Shown piece after piece: positions 40,303 through 43,817 of a stretch of 43,817 nucleotides of DNA (its first letter is position 1; the number at the start of each line of letters is the position of its first letter). Origin of the DNA: Chloroflexota bacterium (GTDB taxonomy: Bacteria > Chloroflexota > Dehalococcoidia > Lucifugimonadales > Lucifugimonadaceae); NCBI GenBank assembly GCA_018650185.1, contig JABIGL010000081.1, positions 1-43,817 of the forward strand, in the 5' to 3' direction. The notes beneath the pieces are model-generated. The model saw nothing but the letters and a program-made list of their open reading frames with translations, was not told the origin of the DNA and searched no databases. The position numbers and the translations under genes were made by a program.

Positions 40303-41325
40303 TTAAGTAGTTTTCTCCGCGGGCAACTCATTGCCAGCAGTCGGCGATTGATCCGTTGCGGTCGGTTTTGATCTTTTCTGCGCCAACAACGCCCCGCCCA
40401 TCACAAGTAGTCCGCCTACCCACAGCAACTGTGTCGGCTCTTCGCCAAGAAGCAGCCAGGCCAGCAAAATACCGGTCACCGGCTGGGTCATAGAGACGGC
40501 GCCGATTCGGGAAGGGAAGAAGTGCTTGCTGAGCAGCAGCATGGAGAGGAACCCGAAGCCCGCGATCACGAAGCCCTGGTAGGCCAGTGATACCGCAAGT
40601 TCCCAGGTCCAGAGCCATGGTTCTGGCTCAAATATAGCGCTGATGATCACGAAAACGACTGTGCCGAAGGCGGCCTGGAACAGCAACATCTTGGCCGGAT
40701 CGATACGTGAAACCAGTCGGGCGTTATAAACGATCCGCGCGCCCAGCAGAAAACCTGAAATGGCGGAGAGGATGTCCCCAAAGAACTGATCTTTCCCGTT
40801 GGACTCGGTCAGGCTATCCGCCGTAAGAACGATGATGCCGAGGTACGCAATCATGATCCCGCCGAGCCTGATCGGTTCCAGCCTGTCTCCGGGAATGAAG
40901 AAATGGGACAGGAGAGCGACCCAGATCGATGAGGTGACGATCAATACGGTCGCATGGCCCGCCGAGGTATTTTTGATGCCCAGGTTCATGAAGACGATCT
41001 GCACGGCAAAAAAGAGGGCCAGAGAGATTAACGGCCACCACTCTCCACGGTGGATGCGTAGGTCAGCCTTCGTGTAAAAAGCCCAGCCCAGGATGAAGAT
41101 AGACCCGGCGACGAAGCGCATCCAGCCGATCCGGAGCGCGGGCGCATACTCAAGCCCAGACTTGATGGCGATCGAGTTTCCGCTCCACAGCGTGGATACG
41201 AAAAAGACGAAGAGACCGGCTTTAAGGTCTAGCGGCCGACGACGCAGATCAGTAGTCGGCAGTGATGATCCCGTCTGCCCCTGCGCTGCTGTCGAATCGC
41301 GCTGGTCGGCGACGTTAGATGACAC
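40303..41325 (-). CDS. EamA/DMT family transporter, array copy 1
   Basis: Transporter of 340 residues with a long polar N-terminus (about 30 residues) before LDLKAGLFVFFVSTLWSGNSIAIK. Two EamA repeats are visible, and the second ends LAWLLLGEEPTQLLWVGGLLV. The GTG start is weakly supported (AGG at ten bases). It is the first of three tandem copies and lies 41 bases after the CoA-transferase subunit B gene on the same strand. It may export or import a compound linked to that pathway (inference). Confidence 0.9.
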   Translation of the reverse strand: MSSNVADQRDSTAAQGQTGSSLPTTDLRRRPLDLKAGLFVFFVSTLWSGNSIAIKSGLEYAPALRIGWMRFVAGSIFILGWAFYTKADLRIHRGEWWPLISLALFFAVQIVFMNLGIKNTSAGHATVLIVTSSIWVALLSHFFIPGDRLEPIRLGGIMIAYLGIIVLTADSLTESNGKDQFFGDILSAISGFLLGARIVYNARLVSRIDPAKMLLFQAAFGTVVFVIISAIFEPEPWLWTWELAVSLAYQGFVIAGFGFLSMLLLSKHFFPSRIGAVSMTQPVTGILLAWLLLGEEPTQLLWVGGLLVMGGALLAQKRSKPTATDQSPTAGNELPAEKTT

Positions 41326-41366
41326 GAACGGAGCCTACCGCCGCGCGGGCCGCTGGTCAATGCGAA

Positions 41367-42191
41367 TCAATAGCGCCCGGGGATCAGGTGATTCCCGCCG
41401 TCATCCAGATGTCGCACTAGATCCAGCTCCTCCCGGGTCGGAGGATCCGCGTAAATCAGATCACGAGATACCTTCAGGTCCCACGGGACGATCGCCTGAA
41501 CCTCTTCAAGCGCCACTCCCGGAAACAACTCCTCAAGTACCATCTCGCACGACCCCGTGACCCCGCCATCTTCCGTGTCAAATCCGAACACACACATATT
41601 CGTCGCGCAGCGGTTCGGTCCCTGCGGCGCAAGTCCCGCGTCGGACCTACCGCCGGGTCCGTCTATATATCCGGCAGTGGTCCGGAAGTCCGCTCGTTCC
41701 TTGAAACGGCGGGTCTCTAGCGGCATGGTCGAGATCACGCGCTGAACCGATGCTCCGATATCTGCGTTGCCGCCCGTCCCGGGTAGCCTGCGTGTCGGGT
41801 CTTCAAATGTTCCGGCCAGCATCGTGTTCAGGTTGCCAAAACGGTCTATCTGCGCCGCCTGCAATACTGCCGATTGCGCCCATCCGCCGTTCACGAACGC
41901 ACCCAACGCATCCACCATGTCGCCGGATAGCGCTGCACCCTGAGTCAGGCTGTGATCGGCAATTCCGAGCGGTGCTGGAAGCTCACGTCTGGTCGGAATC
42001 CAGTCAAGCGGGCCGGACTCTGTGCAGTACCACATGTTCGGAGCGTGGTGATATTTCGCAAGCGCTGCCGACAGGAGTGGAGGCCCCATTCCGACGATGG
42101 TCGACTCGCCGTCCCGGACCTGCCGAGCGGTCGCAATGATCATCATCTCGGCAGAGGTGTACTGGCCCTGTTCTACGAAATCCGAACTCAT
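41367..42191 (-). CDS. Class I CoA-transferase, subunit B (GctB/IpdB-like)
   Basis: Beta subunit of a two-component CoA-transferase or CoA-dependent ring hydrolase, 274 residues. In glutaconate CoA-transferase the catalytic Glu lies in an ESG motif; here TESGPL gives Glu58. The rest matches this type: GGWAQSAVLQAAQIDRFGNLNTML, TGGNADIGAS and NMCVFGFDTEDGG. IpdB of steroid degradation is a close alternative, so the reaction (acid activation or ring opening) is not settled. Its ATG is four bases from the stop of subunit A. Confidence 0.85.
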   Translation of the reverse strand: MSSDFVEQGQYTSAEMMIIATARQVRDGESTIVGMGPPLLSAALAKYHHAPNMWYCTESGPLDWIPTRRELPAPLGIADHSLTQGAALSGDMVDALGAFVNGGWAQSAVLQAAQIDRFGNLNTMLAGTFEDPTRRLPGTGGNADIGASVQRVISTMPLETRRFKERADFRTTAGYIDGPGGRSDAGLAPQGPNRCATNMCVFGFDTEDGGVTGSCEMVLEELFPGVALEEVQAIVPWDLKVSRDLIYADPPTREELDLVRHLDDGGNHLIPGRY

Positions 42192-42195
42192 CGTT

Positions 42196-43197
42196 TTAAC
42201 GCCAACCGTACCGGGCCGGTTGCTCCGGGGTCATGATGTCCTTCACGCGTAGCGACTCCAGCAGGTCCTCGCCAAATCGCTCTTTGTACTTCGAGATGTA
42301 GTCCGCGTGATCCTCCGTGCCGTAAATCCATTCGTTCAGGTACTCCCGCGCACCTTCCCAGCTCGTCATCCCCGCCCCGGTTAACTCATACCACGCCCTG
42401 TCTGCGCGGTAGTGGCCGTTGAGCCCTCCGGGATGAGAGCCCCACGGCTCGTGGATTACGGCGCTCACTTTGAATCCGGGTGCGATCGTGAAATGTGGTT
42501 CGGTAGCTATCACGGAGCGAGGGACGATCTCTTCCGCGGTCACCAGTACGTTTTTCGACGACCAGAGGCCCCACTTGGTGTCCGCCATCGGTCCCCATAC
42601 CTGGACGTTGCCCTCTTCATCCGCCCGCTGGCAATGAACGATAGCAACGTCAGGCTTGAGCGCCGGGTAGAGAAGCGCTTTGCGTCCGTCAAAAGGCGAA
42701 TCGATCACAGCATATGGTGGCGCAATAGAACCATCTTCACGCCTTCGATCTTCTTGAAGGCTACGCGTGTGGTTCATCGTTTCTTCAAGCAGATAGTCTG
42801 TGCCCAGGAACGAGTTGGCGCAGATGAACGGCATGCCAAGCCCACCGGCCATAAGCCGAAGCGTGATGGTCATATTGGTGTAGTCGTTCCACTTAACGCG
42901 ACCGTCTCGCATCATCTCCTGGAACGGCTTGCTTCTGAGGGTGCCACTCAGGTAGCCGGTCTCGATGCGATTCACGTTGCCGTCGATCGACATCATCGTG
43001 ACGTTGGGAGTCACAGAACCGGCAACCGCCTTGAGGCCCTTTATGCCCTGACGGATGATCTCGTTCGTCAGCGCAAACGAGATTATGTTGAAGCCGGAGT
43101 AAATCGTGTCTCCGTCATTGACGAAGCGTTCCACCGCCTCCCGGGCCGTCATCAACTTTGACCGTCCAGACGGCCATGAATTTATGGGCTCTGCCAT
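42196..43197 (-). CDS. Class I CoA-transferase, subunit A (GctA/IpdA-like)
   Basis: Alpha subunit partner of 333 residues. SKLMTAREAVERFVNDGDTI followed by YSGFNIISFALTNEIIRQG is the typical N-terminal domain of this family. Later segments include FICANSFLGTDYLLEE, DVAIVHCQRADEEGNVQVWGP and AVIHEPWGSHPGG. The HEPWGSHPGG stretch resembles that of IpdA/GctA proteins. It is translated with subunit B (4-base gap) and follows the aminotransferase gene by 14 bases, so the three probably form one pathway. Confidence 0.85.
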   Translation of the reverse strand: MAEPINSWPSGRSKLMTAREAVERFVNDGDTIYSGFNIISFALTNEIIRQGIKGLKAVAGSVTPNVTMMSIDGNVNRIETGYLSGTLRSKPFQEMMRDGRVKWNDYTNMTITLRLMAGGLGMPFICANSFLGTDYLLEETMNHTRSLQEDRRREDGSIAPPYAVIDSPFDGRKALLYPALKPDVAIVHCQRADEEGNVQVWGPMADTKWGLWSSKNVLVTAEEIVPRSVIATEPHFTIAPGFKVSAVIHEPWGSHPGGLNGHYRADRAWYELTGAGMTSWEGAREYLNEWIYGTEDHADYISKYKERFGEDLLESLRVKDIMTPEQPARYGWR

Positions 43198-43211
43198 CGT
43201 CTAAACGACGC

Positions 43212-43817
43212 CTACGCTTCCAGTCGACTTGTGTACTGAGTCACCCAGTCAAAGTCGACCAGATCCACATACGCGTCCGTCAGCGCCTTCGTGATTGGAC
43301 CAGGCGTGCTTCCATCGGCGACCGGCTTACCGTTGACCGTCCTCACGCCACAGATACAGAGACTGGTGGATGTGAGGAACACCTCGTCAGCCACATAGGC
43401 GTCGTACGGGTCGATGTCGTCTTCGACCACAGGGATGTCCAGTTTGCCGGCCAGTTCGATTATCGTTTCACGGCTAATGCCGCCAAGCACAAACTGGGAT
43501 TTCGGCGTTCGGATCACGCCGTCTTTCACGGTGAAGAAATTGGATCCGATCCCCTCGGCAAAATTGCCCTGCATGTCCAGCAGAATGGCCCACGCGGCGG
43601 GGTTGTATGCCTTTGCCTCAAGATCGCCCATGATCAGGTTCAGGTAATTGTGCGACTTGGCACGAGGACTGAGCGATTCCGGCGGCGTCCGTCGCACGGA
43701 TGGCACGATCACATCGATACCGTCTTTGAACAGGGGTGCACGTGCCTGCAACGGCAGTGGTGTGCACTCAATGACGACAGTAGCGCCCTCGTGCTCCCAC
43801 ATGTCACCGCCCACAAC
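43212..43817 (-). CDS. Class IV aminotransferase (branched-chain or D-amino acid type), C-terminal part
   Basis: PLP-dependent transaminase. The 5' end lies beyond the window: the frame is open at the edge and the first codon seen is GTT. About 201 residues remain. The catalytic Lys is in PRAKSHNYLN, about 54 residues into the visible part. The cofactor-binding Glu is in AEGIGSNFFTVKDG, followed by LGGISRETIIELA and YVADEVFLTSTS, as in IlvE and D-amino acid aminotransferase. With the CoA-transferase pair downstream it may make a 2-oxo acid that is then activated or cleaved (inference). Branched-chain versus D-amino acid specificity is not decidable. Confidence 0.88.
   Translation of the reverse strand, partial: VVGGDMWEHEGATVVIECTPLPLQARAPLFKDGIDVIVPSVRRTPPESLSPRAKSHNYLNLIMGDLEAKAYNPAAWAILLDMQGNFAEGIGSNFFTVKDGVIRTPKSQFVLGGISRETIIELAGKLDIPVVEDDIDPYDAYVADEVFLTSTSLCICGVRTVNGKPVADGSTPGPITKALTDAYVDLVDFDWVTQYTSRLEA

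Overview
The window is moderately GC-rich and tightly packed. It carries 37 protein genes, counting one partial gene at each end, and no gene-free stretch longer than about 300 bases. I recognised no rRNA, tRNA, CRISPR array, transposase or phage gene. It opens with the 3' end of a complex I gene (nuoN) and otherwise holds mostly catabolic, transport and membrane-quality-control genes. The tandem expansion of class III CoA-transferases, amidases, EamA exporters, beta-lactamase-fold hydrolases and an enolase-superfamily dehydratase suggests a free-living heterotroph. My best guess is the SAR202 / Dehalococcoidia branch of Chloroflexota, whose marine members are known for large paralogue families of this kind. 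That is inference from gene content, not phylogeny.

Layout. 1-10323 (+): nuoN end, a tandem universal stress protein, an SMP-30/gluconolactonase-like protein, then five consecutive CaiB/BaiF CoA-transferases. 10330-12179 (-): an HNH nuclease downstream of a Gfo/Idh/MocA oxidoreductase. 12338-19166 (+): a DUF6159-type membrane protein and four amidase-signature enzymes, the last three close paralogues bracketed by two copies of a 38-base repeat. 19268-19684 (-): a lipoprotein cytochrome c. 19864-22489 (+): an MFS exporter and an M20 peptidase. 22497-26897 (-): an EF-G-like GTPase and a large HExxH lipoprotein. 27066-30919 (+): a membrane-anchored HExxH protein, then hflK and hflC. 31014-32459 (-): an HPP membrane protein and an NAD-dependent epimerase. 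32622-33533 (+): a DUF362 protein. 33540-43817 (-): a long co-directional run. In transcription order it is a class IV aminotransferase, a two-subunit class I CoA-transferase, three EamA transporters, two beta-lactamase-fold hydrolases, a zinc-ribbon membrane protein, an enolase-superfamily dehydratase and a small metzincin-like protein.

How the genes may work together. The CoA-transferases, amidases, lactonase-like protein, oxidoreductase, dehydratase and aminotransferase/CoA-transferase operon look like parallel entry routes for organic acids and amides: hydrolyse or oxidise, make a carboxylate or keto acid, then activate it as a CoA thioester. The MFS and EamA proteins would move small molecules. 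Around 24.5-30.9 kb, two membrane-tethered metalloprotease-like proteins of no recognised family lie next to hflKC, the known regulators of the FtsH protease. This is the best candidate here for an undescribed system, possibly a membrane-protein quality-control module.

Limits. Family calls rest on motifs and overall resemblance read by eye. Substrates are unknown for almost every enzyme. Promoters are inferred from -10-like hexamers, and several start codons were chosen from Shine-Dalgarno-like sequences.
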